DNA of 64,000 bases, from the NCBI GenBank assembly GCA_014925825.1, contig JACGCK010000193.1, positions 20,258-84,257 on the forward strand, given 5' to 3'. Below the pieces are notes generated by a model, which made no database searches, was not told the DNA's origin, and was given only the letters and a program-made list of their open reading frames with translations. Positions 44,983 through 57,900 of the stretch are shown here, piece after piece. A program made the translations under genes and the position numbers. Numbering within the stretch: position 1 is the first letter of the stretch; each line of letters starts with the position of its first letter. This DNA is from Pholiota molesta. Lineage: Eukaryota > Basidiomycota > Agaricomycetes > Agaricales > Strophariaceae.

Positions 44983-47900
44983 CACCTTTGGCAGCAGTTC
45001 TGAGGACCATTAGGTAGGGTTGATTGTCACTAAGGAGCTACCTAAGAGGTATAATCGACGCGGATCCCCCTCACCCAAATCCGTAAATAGAAAGCTCCTA
45101 TTGCCTGTCAGCCGCGGAGATGGTGCTAGCATCCTACGACGATGGTGCGGATTGTGCAAAGATTGTGTATATAATATCATATTTTCAAATGAATGGAATT
45201 ACATGTTTGTTATTCTACTGATACCCATCCAAGCACCCACACCGCAAGTCAAGCGTCTCCACGCCGTAGAGGCTGCAATACTTGCAGCCTCATTGTACAT
45301 GCAGACGGTATCCCGCGGCGGCGGCAGCTGGCAACTGGTTGGGTGTTACACCCACCTGGCCTCGTCGCCTCATCATGGCCCCATCGTCGCCTTGTCGCCC
45401 CGGGCTCGTCATATTGTTGTCGCCTCATGCATTTGTCATTTCGTTGTGACTCGTCGTATTGTCATATTGTCGTCGTATCGTCGCCTTGTCGTGTCGTCGT
45501 CGCCTCGTCAATGATCATGTCGTCGGCTGTCGTGTCGACCCGTGTCAGCGCTGAACGCAGGCGAGATCATATGTGGCGGAGCCGATGTGCAGGATGGCGG
45601 GCTGCAGAAAACGGCGCCGCCGCGCATCGGTGAGGTTTCAGCGAGGCGCTGCCGTCTGCCTCGTCGCCCGTCCGCACCTGAGGTTCCGTCGCCCACACAG
45701 TCCACCCGCGCCGCGTCTTGCCACTTCTCGCGGCGATCCATGCGCGAGCATGTTGGGTATGTCCCAAGGCATCCGTACCGCCCCCGCTGACGATCGCGGC
45801 TGCCCTTCCAAGTTCCTGCAGGGCACGCCGCCGTCCAGAATGAACGACGTGGATGGGATGGGGCCACGAGAGGGCGGGCTCGTCAGCGGGGCGATGCACG
45901 CAGCTGGTGTGTGTCGAAGGTAGGCAGTGCAAGGGGGCGGCTGCGACAACCAAGGCGACAACCAAGGCACAGGCAGTCTTTGCTTCTGTAAACAGATGCT
46001 GCGACGTGAGCATCTGGGTACGATGGGTGGTGTAGCGGACGCACCTTTCAGGTATCCCACTCACGGGTCTCCCCTGCCTTCAGAAACTCCCTCCCGCGCG
46101 GTCCACCTCTCTCCGTCAATGCGTCATCCTCCACCATCGTTTCATTGGCCCGTCTTTCAAGTGTCGGCCGCACAGGGGCGTAATGGCGTTGTTTCGGATG
46201 TGATCAAGCCATCTGCATCCCTCAATAGAGGGGAGCATCGCTGGAAGTGGAGGGTGGGATGGGGCGGGGTAGAGTAGATGGATCCAGCATGAATGGATGC
46301 CGTGGAGAGGGATGGTGGATGGAAGACGACATCAACGATTTTTGTTGATCTCGGTTTTGGGCGGAGTTTTAATTTTAGGCGCCCATCGTCGACGATGCGT
46401 TGACGAGGATTGGGGAGTACGGGTAGCTAGTTCACAATCCTAATGCGTAGATACTCCCTATACGTAATATCTTCCAGGAAATCTAAAGATGTTAATACGT
46501 ATGAAAGATGTTATTCGTAATTTAAGCATACTTCAGAACACATACCAAAAATATCCGACACAGAATCATTTCTGTATGAAGAATCTGTCTAATTATCTAT
46601 TCAGAAGTCAATTATGCACTCAGTAAACAGTAGTATTAAACTATTAACCGCTTCGTTTTATGGACAAACTCGGCATTTTTATTCGTGCAACATCTTTCAC
46701 AGAACGTTAGAATCACATTGATAGAATACCTAACCAGAACTTACTTTAATCAAGTTCAATGTCTACTCCTGTCTAAGGATTCCGGGGTATATAAAATAGT
46801 AGATATATAGCATGTTAACAGCACCCTCAAATAAAATTAAGATCTTCAAGGAGACTACAGTGTAATGTATGATTGTATAAGTGGTGCGGTCTAAGATGCA
46901 CTACGAATCTTATTTGGATTATGGTTAATTGAGGTCGTCGTCTGACTTTTATTATACCACATATAGACTACCCTCCAAGCTTACATTTTTAACAAGCTGG
47001 AATTATTTTTGATCCAAATCTGCAGCTGCTGTGTCAAAGTAATTTAAGCAACATTATATATGTGATTTCTACATGTTTTGCATATTCATTATATCTGCAA
47101 CGATAACGTGGGAAGGAGTCGGACCGCTTACCGCAGCCAATCGCATGCATGGCGGTAATCTCCGAGAGATGATCACTTCAAATTCAACCACCACTGTCTC
47201 ATCTCTGTAGCCCACATCCTAGCCGCGCGCTCCTCCCCTCGCTTGAGGGATGTAGCCGGCATTCTAACACCAAGCATCTGCGACCCCTCTATGCCCCCAT
47301 CGTCACCACACCCCGGACGGACGCGTCGCCCTCCTCTTTCAATACCGATGTGCGCTCGTCCTCGCGCACCCACAGAGCGGGAAACACAACAGGTGCATCC
47401 GCTGTGCCGTCCATCGTCCTCAGATGCTCACCTCCCCCTCATCCACACAGCGCCTATTCACCATGACGATGGGCACGGCCACCACCACTGCCTGCTCTTC
47501 CCGTCTACTACGTCGTCGCGGTCACCCTGGTTATGCCCCACATCCCTCATCCCTTCGCCGTGCACCAGTTTCCGCCCTCGCTGCCACGTCATTACGACAA
47601 GGTGGCATGTATGGACCCGGCCGCCCCCACCGCGGTTACCCCAACCGCCGCAGCCACACAGGGCCATGCGCACCACCACAGTGATGACGAGGCCGCGTGT
47701 TCGGACTACGATCTCGCTCGTCTGCCCTGCTCATCACGCCTCCCACCTCCCTTGTGCCTACTACGTCCCCCACTGTCCTACCGCCCATTTAGCCCATCAG
47801 AACACGCCGGGCTGTTGATGCGCTCAGTTTACGGCAGCGCGATAAGGCCAGTGGCGGCGGTACAGAGAATCGCGAAGAGGGTAGGCGGTGTCGTGAGGCG

Positions 47901-48599
47901 CGAGAGACTTTGGCGAGCTGGCGAAACCTCGGAGGTGGTCTAGTGAATTGCAAAAGGAGTACGAAGACCCAGCATCCCCGCGCTCGTGGCTCGATCCCGC
48001 CACAGGCTGCTGCTGCTGCTGCACTGCACCTGCCACCGCTCTGGGATGACGGGCAGATCTCTCGGCAGTAGGTGCAGGCACGAATGCCTGCAATGACATG
48101 TAGGCTGCCGAGATGGGTAGGTGAAATGCTGCTTGCTGCTGGGACATGGCAGATGTGGGTGGCCGTCGTACTCGATGTACGGCACAGATGCTGACTGCCA
48201 GTGCTGCGGGATGCTCCAGACAATCTAACTATCTGCACGAATAACGAGAATTGCAGTATTGCAATCTCGGCGACGTGCAGACACTTTATATGTGGGTAAA
48301 ACCCGCGACCTGTACGATATTCATTACAATGTAGTGTACCGTAGTTTAATAAACTTATAGATTTACATTTATGTATTAAATCTGACACCATAACCCTCTG
48401 GAGAGCTGAATATTGACGAAGAACATTATAATCCTTGGGCGCACCTCTCGGAGGGATGGTAAAGGATGGTGGAGATTGGGTGGGGATCCGCACATCATTC
48501 TATTTTTGGTGCGGCCGCAATCCCCGACGTCACCTGTTAGGTGGGTCCTTAGTGACATTTAACCCCACCTGAAGGTCTTTCTAACTGCTGCCAAAGGTG
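44983..48599. mobile_element. 3.6 kb inverted-repeat element with 8 bp target duplication, no transposase
   Basis: Both ends read CACCTTTGGCAGCAGTT inward, and the 8 bp TTAGTATG is duplicated just outside (44975-44982 and 48600-48607). Similarity between the ends goes on inward, for example TGTCACTAAGGA then ACCTAA and AGGT, GTGCGGATCCCC, and a block at about 45250 and 48260 whose translations are alike in opposite orientation. A further inverted match is near 46215 and 47250. Two GC-rich arms enclose an AT-rich core (about 46380-47160). No transposase is recognisable. The 8 bp duplication fits hAT, P or KDZ-type elements; I cannot tell which. Confidence 0.75.
45380..45530. repeat. Degenerate TCGTC/TTGTC simple repeat
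   Basis: A run of GTCGTC, TTGTCG and CGTCAT units inside the left arm of the 3.6 kb element. It yields spurious Arg/Ser/Val-rich open frames. Confidence 0.6.
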
Positions 48600-48607
48600 T
48601 TAGTATG
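48600..48607 (+). repeat. Target site duplication, right copy
   Basis: TTAGTATG, identical to 44975-44982, directly outside the right end of the 3.6 kb element. Confidence 0.8.
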
Positions 48608-51600
48608 GACGACTTGAAACCCAATGACACCCACTATCAAATAATTATACAAAAAATGAGGATGATCAGCTATATTGTCACGCTCCCTACCAGGGCGCAA
48701 AAGCGAAGCATATAAATTTGAGCGTGCCGTTCTCCTCGAGTGATATTTGCTGAAAGTATAGCGTTCAGTGCGCAGTGCAGTTACGTACATGCGTACGGCC
48801 ACGGCCACGGCCTGCACCGCATCTTCCAAGGAACATCCAAGTTCAGAGGAGTTGGGTATGAAAGACATCAATGCGGCGATGTGTAATGTCGCTGTCAATG
48901 CCCGACGGCTGGAAACAGTTGGACTTTCCATAACACACAAACACAAACGACAAGATTCTTCAATTATGACGTGCATCTGCCCAACATCTGTGCTCGGGCA
49001 TTGTGGTTGGCAGCTGCGCAGAGGGGGACTCGAGGAACCCTGTGTATAATTTATTTAAATGAAAAATGGGCGGTTACAGTAACGCCGAGGACGGGCGGGC
49101 GACGGATGTCTCTGCAGGAATTATACATACATACGCTGCAGCAGGCCAGAAGCCTAGCTACTTATGTGGATGATAGATCACAAGTACGCGCTCCTGTAGA
49201 ACGTTCCTGACGGCGAAGTCGCGGTGCTGCCTGTTGCGTGCCATAACGTAGTAACTACCGGACTTTGTTGGAGTTCAATCTCACAATGTCTGTCAGACAT
49301 CCTCCACACGACGGGAATGCTTGCATAGGACGGGCAGACAATTAAATCAAATAAACAGTAGTCCCCGCGCGTCTGCATGAGCATACATACCGTCAGCAGC
49401 CGTGCGTTGCTACAGATTATGATCAAGGACGTTGAATGGGCGCATTTGTTGATTCCACTTGGAAAGCCCGCGGAGGATTGGAAGACGAATTTCCGGTGAC
49501 AGTGCCAGTCCATTTTCTGTAGAATGCGTTCAGAATGCGTAAGTTACAGCGAATGATAGTCAGATAGATCTAAGGCACTCTGTAACTAGGTTCAGTGCAA
49601 GTTGTGCCACAGCCAGAGCCATGCAGTTTTATTACACACGGTCACTTACTGAATTTGTCCTAGCATCGAAGTTTTTCTAAATCGCGCTATCTATGTAGTA
49701 GTCCTATCGGGTCCTATCTAATACTAGCTATGATCTGCGAGTGCACAGATAGGTACCCGGTCGGTATCTGCACCCCCACGAGAACCACGCGTCGCTCTTT
49801 GAGGCTCAGATAAGATGAACGTCGAACCCCAACTTCGATACATGATGTAGGGTTAATACTCCAGATAATGCGTAGCCGAACAGATTCGAGTTCTTTGTTC
49901 TGCGATATCTTCATATCCAGAGCGCGATAGCCAGCCAAATCCACGGACTCGGAGGTACTCGGACAAGTGCGCGTGCGTAGTACGCATCAAATATACATAT
50001 GTCAAGTCAATGTCGCGTCGCGCGTTGCGCTTGTATTGCGCTGTTCGCGCGCGATCGCATAGACATTTCATGGAAAAGAGGGCCGTAACGACGTTGTCGA
50101 CCCGCGTCAAAATAGTCAACTAAAGCCAGTGCCTGACTCGAAGTGCGTGCATATTTTCACTTTAATTCGCAATAGGCTCTCAAAGACATGGATGACACGC
50201 TCTGGATCAAAGGAGACCGTCGAGAAGAAGTTGGCCAGATGAATGCGCGAAGGACGTGGATATACACGATCTCAGGCTCCAGCCTCAGGGCTTCCCGCGA
50301 AGCAACCGCGAAGCCCAGACGCGATCCCAGGAGGAACGATAATGAGCCAGAAGTGTCCGACCCGTTCGATGCCCATCGCAGGCTCGGAAGCACGTCCCGA
50401 TGATGGCCAGACCATCGACGATCGACGTTCCCAGCTGAATGTGCCCACTCCAAGGTCCTTAACGCAGAACGGAGCACCGTACCCGATGAAACATACATAA
50501 CTTAGTACTTACCTATAATTACCCATATCTGAGCCAGCTTACGGACCTTGTAGATTGCTATTTAAACAAACTCTGCATCCATTCAACACTTGCATAGTTA
50601 AAATCCAACCAATCAAAAATGCAATCCACTAATAAATTCGATTTTTTGGCCGTAGCATCGGTACTAAACACTAACGTATGGTAAATAGAATAAGAGGAAT
50701 AGCGTAGTGAATAATAAGTGGATAGATAAGTAGGTGTAGGGCAGACGCTAGTGTAGGCATGATAATAATTGTTGTGTGCGTGGATGGGTGATCTGATGTG
50801 GATGTAGATGCGTGCGCGTGATGTTGTCAACAGCGTCCCTCGTCCGTGGGGCGAGTCCTGGTGATGAAGTGGAATGACAGGAAAGGAAAGGCAAAGGCAA
50901 AATGAGAGTGTGGAATAAGAAATGCATTGATTGACATTGACCGGCGACCGGCGACATTGGGCGCAGCGCGGCGCTATTACCAAGGTATGCTGAACGAGAG
51001 ACAGCGTAAGATACTTGTTATGGTCGATAGAGGTAGCAGTGACACTGGGAGGGGTATACGGTGGTAGGTATATAGGCGTGCCTCATTCGCCACCTCGCTG
51101 GGTATGGGTCTCTCTGCTTCCTGATCTTCGCGCGTGGTTCGACTTCGGACCAATGGGGAAAAGCCCAGGGAGATTGGATGCTACATATTAGCAGCGCCCG
51201 AAGGAGAAGGAGAAGAGCAGGAAGGGCGAAAGGATGAAAACGGAGCACGGACGAGGAAGGGCAACAAGGCGCGGAGAACGAGCGCCCCCGAGCAAATGAA
51301 GGATAAGGGATCGGACGGCGTCATAAAGCATGATTGAAGGCATGGAAGAAAACGGAAGGAGTAATGAGTCAATGGATGAAGCCGATTGGTGAATAGACAA
51401 ATGAATGAACGGATGAGTCGATGAACAGACAAGCGGACGGGGTCGTTGATGATACGATACGATGCGATGCAGGCGTTGATTGTGAGGGGTATTGGATGGG
51501 TGAGATTGGGACAATGTATGTGTAATGTCAATATAACAATGAGGATATATACGTGCAGACAAAAAAGCCCAAAAAGCACTGCAGAAACCCAGAAAGCAAA

Positions 51601-51841
51601 CTAGAAAGGAAATGCCAATGCACAGCAGATAGATCGAAGATATAGAGGTGGAATTTGCGTCAGAACCAAAAGGAAAAAAGAGACAGAGAAGAGACGCACA
51701 AGAAAGGGAATAACCACACTAAACCAAAAGATGGAATACAAGATTTTTATGATAACGTTATCAACAGACAAAAAAAATATGACAGGAGATAATAAAAAGA
51801 AGAAAATAACGGAAAAGAACACCAGAGCCCGTTGAATTAGC
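48608..51841. other. 3.2 kb gene-poor tract before the zinc-finger gene
   Basis: No supported gene. Open frames are short and overlapping. The right part, from about 50600, is AT-rich with purine runs and probably includes the 3' untranslated region of the zinc-finger gene, which is transcribed toward it. Confidence 0.4.
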
Positions 51842-54800
51842 TCATGTCTTACGCCTGCCGCCAGCGCCGCCATTGCTCGTGGAAGCAGTCACAGTTGGCG
51901 ACGTAGATGAAGGAGTGGACTCGGGCGGTACGAAGTTTTTGTGAACGCGCATATGCTGCCCTAGGTTGTCATGCCGCGAGAAATCCTTGCCACACCCGGG
52001 GAACATGCATTTGTGTGCTGTAGAGAGAGAAGACATAGTTAGTATACTGTATAGAACGGTAAATGAAAAACCCCGTCGGGGAAAAAAAACGTACGCTTCT
52101 CATACGTGTGTATACTCCTCACATGCCTCTTCAAGTGCTCTCCCCGCGCAAAACACTTCCCGCACCCCTCCACCTCGCACAGATACATCCTCGCGCCTTT
52201 ACCTCCGGGCCCCGCGCGCTTGCGCCCTGCACCACTCGCCGCGCTGCGCAGGTCCTCGAGCGACTCCATCGTCGGCACGCGCCGCCCGCGCGACTTCTTC
52301 GTCAGATTCGGCACGGGCACGGGGATGGGCAGCGACGACGGCGCGCGCGGGAGCGCGGTGGCGCCCCCGGACGAGGACCCCGAGCCGCGGGTGCGCGTGG
52401 ACGCGGAGGAATGCGATGACGCCGCACGCCCATGCGGCGTCCGCGCGCCCGCGTCCTCGCCGCCGTCGAGCGACGACGCGGAGCGCGAGCCGGTGGACTC
52501 CGCCACGCTCCCGTACCGCCCCCTGCCGTACCCATTCTCCGCGGTGTAATTGCCCTGCGCGTCGAAGAACGGCTCGCCCGCGGAGGCGGGGTACGGCGTG
52601 TACCGCACCCGGGCGCTCGACGCGCGCGGGCGCAGCGTGCGGGGCGCGCCGTGCGCGTTGGGATACGACGCGGGCCCGGCGGCGTACGCGGCGTCGGCGC
52701 TGCTGCCGGCGGGCACGGCGAGGCCGTTGGACGCGGGCGTCGCGCTCGTCCCGCGGCGGCTGCGCGTGCGGCTGGAGGCGGCGCGCACGGTGCGCGCCGC
52801 GCGTGTGTTGAGCACGAACTCGGGGTCGTTGTCGTCGTCGTAGTCGGAATCGGACGACGGCGACTCGTCGGGGTCCTCTGCGTCCTCGTCCTCCTCCTCG
52901 TCGTCCTCGCCATCTTCTTCATCCTCCGCCGCCTCCTCGATATCCTCTTCTTCGTGATGCGCACCACCCTCCGAGCCCGATCCGGAGATAGATCCAGATG
53001 CGGACGACGCAGATAAGGACGCGGACGACGCAGCGGGGGAGGACGGGCGCTTCGCGTGGGATGAGCGCCCGGGGGCACGGGGCATGCCGTGGCTGGCACC
53101 CCCGGAGCGCCCACGCGGCGTGGGCGTGGGCGTGGGCGCTCTGCTGTCGCCTCTTGCCCTTCCTCCATGTCCATGTCATGTCCAGCCCCATGTCCATCTC
53201 CGCCTCGCTCTCGCCCTCGCCCTGCCGCGTTTCGCGCGCGCTCTCGAGGCAGCGACGCCCGCGCGCGATCGCGGTGGCGGGCCGCTTGCGCGGCGAATCC
53301 TCCTCGCCCTCGCTCGCACCGGGCACGAGCTGCATCTCGCCCCCCAGGTCCTGGGCCATCTCCGGGCCCTCCTCGGCGTGGCGCGCGACGAATTTGCCGA
53401 TGTATTCCGGAGAATCGAGAACCACCTGCTGCTGCTGGTGATAGTGCCCGTGCTGCTGCTGGTGGCTAATCTGTGTGTGCTGTGGCTGGTCATGTGTGTG
53501 GTGTGCGTGCGCGTGTATTTGTTGGCTGTGGTGGTGGTGATAAGCTTCTGTCTCCCAGCAATCCTCCTCTCCGTCCGCATCCTCTTCTCCCACCCCGTCC
53601 TCTGCGCCATGTCCATGTCCGTGGCTCATCCCGTCCATCGAGCCGTGTACATCGAGTCCAACTCCCAGGCTGCCGTCAACGAGAGGGAGCCCGCCGACCA
53701 CGACCATACCGTCCATATCCATCATATCTCCCACAACCATTCCGTCCAATCCGTCCATCTCCCCTACCATCCCGCTCATCTCGCCCATCCCTGTAAGGTC
53801 GCCCACGGAGGCGTTCATCTCGACGAGCGTGGCGAGGTGCTGCTGCTGTGCCCAGTGCGCAGCTTGCGCGTGGTGATGGTAAGCGAGCGATGCGCCGGGG
53901 GCGTCCGGCGCGAGCTCGTCAGGGTGGATGGTGCCCCCAGCTGGCCCTTGTGCCAGCGTATAGCCCTGGAATGAAGGGCGACGCATCTCATGTTGTTGTT
54001 GCCGTTGTTGCTGCTGCTGCTGGAGCTGCTGCTGGAGATGATGCTGCTGTTGCTGTTGCTGCTGACGTTGCTGAATATGTTGCTGGTGCAGCTGCTCGTG
54101 CTGGAACGGGGGCGAATAGAAGGAGGTAGGTGGGGCTGACGAGGGCCCGGAAATGGAGGAGCGCGCTGGCGAGAGTGGCGTGTTCAACGTGAAGGAGCTG
54201 CCGCCGCTGGAAGACGCGGTCGCGGGGCTGGGCTCGTGCGCGTGCCCCGTGTGAGTCTGCAGCATGTGCAGGTCCAGCGCGTCGTATGCGATGCCGGCGC
54301 GCTGGTGCTGGTGCTGGTGGTGATGCTGCTGCTGCTGCTGCTCCTGGTGCTGGTGGTGCATTTGCTGCTGGTGGAGCTGTTGCTGTTGTTGGAGCAAGGC
54401 GTCCGGATATGCCGCGCCGGTGGTGGCCACCGCAGAATAGCCCTCCTCCTGCTTGATCCTCGGAGCGCCGCTGGCCGCGCTGCCCGCACCTGCGCCTCCC
54501 GTGGGTGCGGCGACAGCCGCGGACGAGGGCTCGGAGGTGCTCGAGTACGACGAGTAGCTCCTGCGGTGGTGCTCATCGGCCCAAGCGGCGTCGATGTCGT
54601 CGTAGTGAGAGGTGGCGGTGGCGGCTACGGCCGGGGTGTGCAGCGGATAGGCGAGCTGCTGCGCGTAGACGGTGCGGGGGACATGGTATGTGCGCGCGGG
54701 GACGGTGTAGGGCTGCTTCTTGGGGTCTGGGCCCCAGGGGAGGTATGCTGCGTAGAGGTCGTCGTAGGCGTCGTCGAGCGGGGGTGGGGGGTTGTCGCTG

Positions 54801-54904
54801 TGGAAGGGGGCGTCGTGCATGGGGGGCGGGGGGCGGAGGAGCAGCAGCTGCTCGCGGGGGAGGTGCATTTGTAGCGATAATCTCGCCTTAATATTTGCAC
54901 CCAC
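51842..54904 (-). CDS. Msn2/4-type C2H2 zinc-finger transcription factor, Gln/His-rich
   Basis: Probable DNA-binding regulator; the two C-terminal fingers match the Msn2/Msn4 class that binds the stress element AGGGG. The last intron is 52094-52018. Finger 1 is CEVEGCGKCFARGEHLKRH plus VRSIH, and finger 2 is CMFPGCGKDFSRHDNLGQH plus MRVH, joined by TYEKPHK. The N-terminal two thirds hold Gln/His tracts encoded by CAG-rich runs (about 53990-54080 and 54300-54400), Met-Asp-Gly repeats and an acidic stretch (EEEDEDAED), typical of activation regions. The frame changes by one base between about 53178 and 53060, near CCCACG repeats, and I find no intron of normal size there. Either an indel or an unusual splice is present. 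The start could be 54904 or the in-frame Met about 36 bases later. Confidence 0.72.
53990..54400 (-). repeat. CAG-type repeat tracts encoding Gln/His runs
   Basis: Two stretches (about 53990-54080 and 54300-54400) are made mainly of CAG, CAA and CAC codons on the minus strand. They are prone to length variation and to assembly error. Confidence 0.8.
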
Positions 54905-57900
54905 TTGGCGTGATCGGCGCGCTTATGTACCCCCCACGCCGATCCCATCTCAGATCCACCCCTCCCTGGGGTCCCCGCCCGCTTTGGGCTGCGCTGTCAC
55001 GCCTCGGCCACCCCCTCCGGCCATTCTTTTCAAGCCCCGCCCGCCGCCTCTTCCATCTCCCGCCGTCACGCGACGCCGGCTCCGGGTCCTGCCATACCCC
55101 ACCGCCAGTCCATTCCAGCCCTGGCCCTGGCGGATGCAGGCGTCTCCACACTGTGCGTTCCATCTCCCTGCGCTGCGCCCGCGCTGACTCGACGATAGAC
55201 GCGCGTTGCGGACGGCTCTTGCTCAGCTGCCCACTGCATAATCCACGTATCGAATCCACGCCATTCGAACTTTCTCGAAACAGCCCAATACATTGGAAGC
55301 GCTCTGCGCAGATCTGGGGTGGGTGGATGTGCCCTTATGTACATATTGCGATTGGATGAATCCATTTAAGCGCCAGCATACCGCGAACGTTTGACTGATG
55401 GGCAAGGTGGACTCTTCTGATAATTGCAAATTTACGCATCACGCCCTGGGCGGATAGCGACTAGATACGCTCGCTAAAATAGACACCGCAGGGATCGTCC
55501 AAAGTTTTGTTTTGGCAGCGATATACCATATGTAGATATGATAGGATGATGGTGATTGTGGAGCGGCGGCTGCCCCAAATTTGTTCGTCGTCCATACCAT
55601 CGTCCGAAATACACATGCCCGACAATAATGCTGCGGGGCTCGACCTATCACCAGAGATCACCACCCACCAATTATTGGGGTGTTTCTACTGGAGACCAGC
55701 GCTAAGCGTTCTTTTACCTTTGTACACATCAGACTAACCCATATTGTCCATGGGTCGTCTGAATATTTATCCCAATATTGATGTGGTATCAATGTAACTG
55801 ACGTGCATATACAGGTGCCTGCGCTTGGAACCTCTATTGAATGTGTATATGTACCCACAGAACCTGCAAACGCTTCCTTCATCTTGAGAAAAAAAATCGT
55901 GTGTATGTACGCACGGTCAAGCGCGCTTGGGCGCTCGCCGTGCGAGTCGTGCGCTTAGTAGCTCTATATTCGGGAGTCCACAAAACACGTCAATACCAAG
56001 ATAAGCACGCACATTCCCTGGATTTCACCGAGTACACAGCGTCACACTTTTATTCTGTATCTCTCCCGACAGCCGATAAACAGGCTCGACAAACCACCGT
56101 AGTCGATTCGTAATTCGCCGGGGCATTCTGGGGGCCTGCCTGGAGCTACTGCCACATCATAACCGTAATAAGTACTACTGCCCACCGCCTCGCGACTGAT
56201 TATGTCCAGTCGTTCACTCGGTCCTTGTCTTCCTAGCGGCCACTGTTGTTCCAGGGCTTCATAAAGGTAAAGGGTTGCTGATCCAATCGATCGAAAGTGA
56301 AGAGCAACACACACAAAGCGTTGTATTCGCCACAGCATTGCACGACAATTGGCCTAAGTACCTATTGTCTGAATCACCCAGATATCCTCAAGGCCTGCGT
56401 TGGATTTTCAAAGGTCGCTATGATCGCGATCTAAATCTCTTGTGAGTATAGGTCGGATGCATTTAGTGGCGCTGCAACCTGCTGCAACCTGTTTTCTAGT
56501 GCACTCGGATATTTCATACACGTCAGTTTTTCGCCTTTTCTTTTCGTCTTGTAGGGTGGTTTTCCTGATAGCATACGTCAACTAATAGGTTTAGTCTCGC
56601 TCTCATTGCAATTATAGTAGGTAAAACCTCAGGTTATTTCATGAAAGATGCCAACATCAAAATACATCTCGCTCGCGGTCGCCTATGCCCTCTACTCACC
56701 GCCTCACCAGAGTCCAGACCATCTTTTCCCTTGTGTCTATCCTGGGCTTTGTACTTGCTGCTGCGCTGGTCCCGCTACGCCTTTACTTGCGCTTACTGAT
56801 CCTGACTGATGCAACTACTTCAGCGCCCAAGGCATATCTTAGCCGCCCCCAATTTGGGATTACTACCATTACCGAACGGCGGCCATGGATATGATCAAGC
56901 CATTTGTACTAGTAGCGCTCAAAGATCTATGGCCTCACTGCCTCCGGGTGTGCTGCCATACTGAACGGACCAGATTATTTTTCTGCCAAACCACAGCTGC
57001 GTGTGCGGAACATCGCGATCTTGCCCATTGGTAGTATACCTCGAGGCTGAAAGGGTTTCTGATTTCTCGAGCGCTCACATTCACTGATGATTAAAAAAAC
57101 GTGCACATTATTCATTTTAAATTGCATGCCCCATTTTAGCAAGAGGTACATATTGGGAGGGTACGCATTTCGCTTTATTTCTGCGACTGCTGCGGTTGAA
57201 AGACTCTGATTGAGATCCAGTAGTGGTGTGCACTACTGGCGCGCACATATCTGATAACAATAACCGTCAAACCTGGTTCCAGTCGTTTGGTGTACGTCTT
57301 CAAAGCGCCTTGCATTGCGTGTGTCGATAGATGATCATGAGAGTCATCGTGTGTGCCGCTGGAACCGTGCATGGCCGCATCACTGATTAATCGCGTTGTA
57401 CTCGCATCAGCCTTGGACCAAGAAGCGCGCAAAAGGGTAGCTTGAGAAAGAAGGCGACAATCGTCGAGGGGATACAGTGGCCACCTAATCTGATAAGCCG
57501 CCCTGTCGTGATTATTTCATAACTGGACCTGCTTCGTCCTCGAGGCTTTAGTGTTTCGTTGAAATTAACGTAACGCAGTTAGAGTTTTAAACATAGCATC
57601 CATCCTAGAAAGGGAATTATCGAGCGCCCGTAGATATAATGCAGAGCCAATCGGGGTTAGACTAAGTTAATACCATGTTTTCGAAGTGCAGCAGCAGCAT
57701 TGCTACCAGCCACAGCACGCTGCAAATGTCAAGTCAAGAATATAGTCACCGGTGAACAAACCAACAGAATGGGCAATAGACATGTGGTGAATGGAATGCA
57801 CTGCAACGTTCAAGGAATTCAAATAATTCAAGTCCGACGATCCATCGATTCGATAATTGCATACGAGCTGCACTGATTGTGCTACGGAAACTTGACGGAA

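Noticed and set aside
45020..46277. Open frames with Ser/Arg/Val-rich translations
   Set aside because: They lie in the GC-rich left arm and simple repeat of the 3.6 kb element and match no transposase.
47789..48493. 234-residue antisense open frame in the right arm of the 3.6 kb element
   Set aside because: Its weak likeness to a frame in the left arm comes from the inverted repeat itself; composition is not protein-like.
52302..53974. Several long open frames on both strands in the zinc-finger gene region
   Set aside because: Shadow frames of a GC-rich repeat-coding gene. Only the frames that lead into the zinc fingers and the Gln/His tracts are protein-like.
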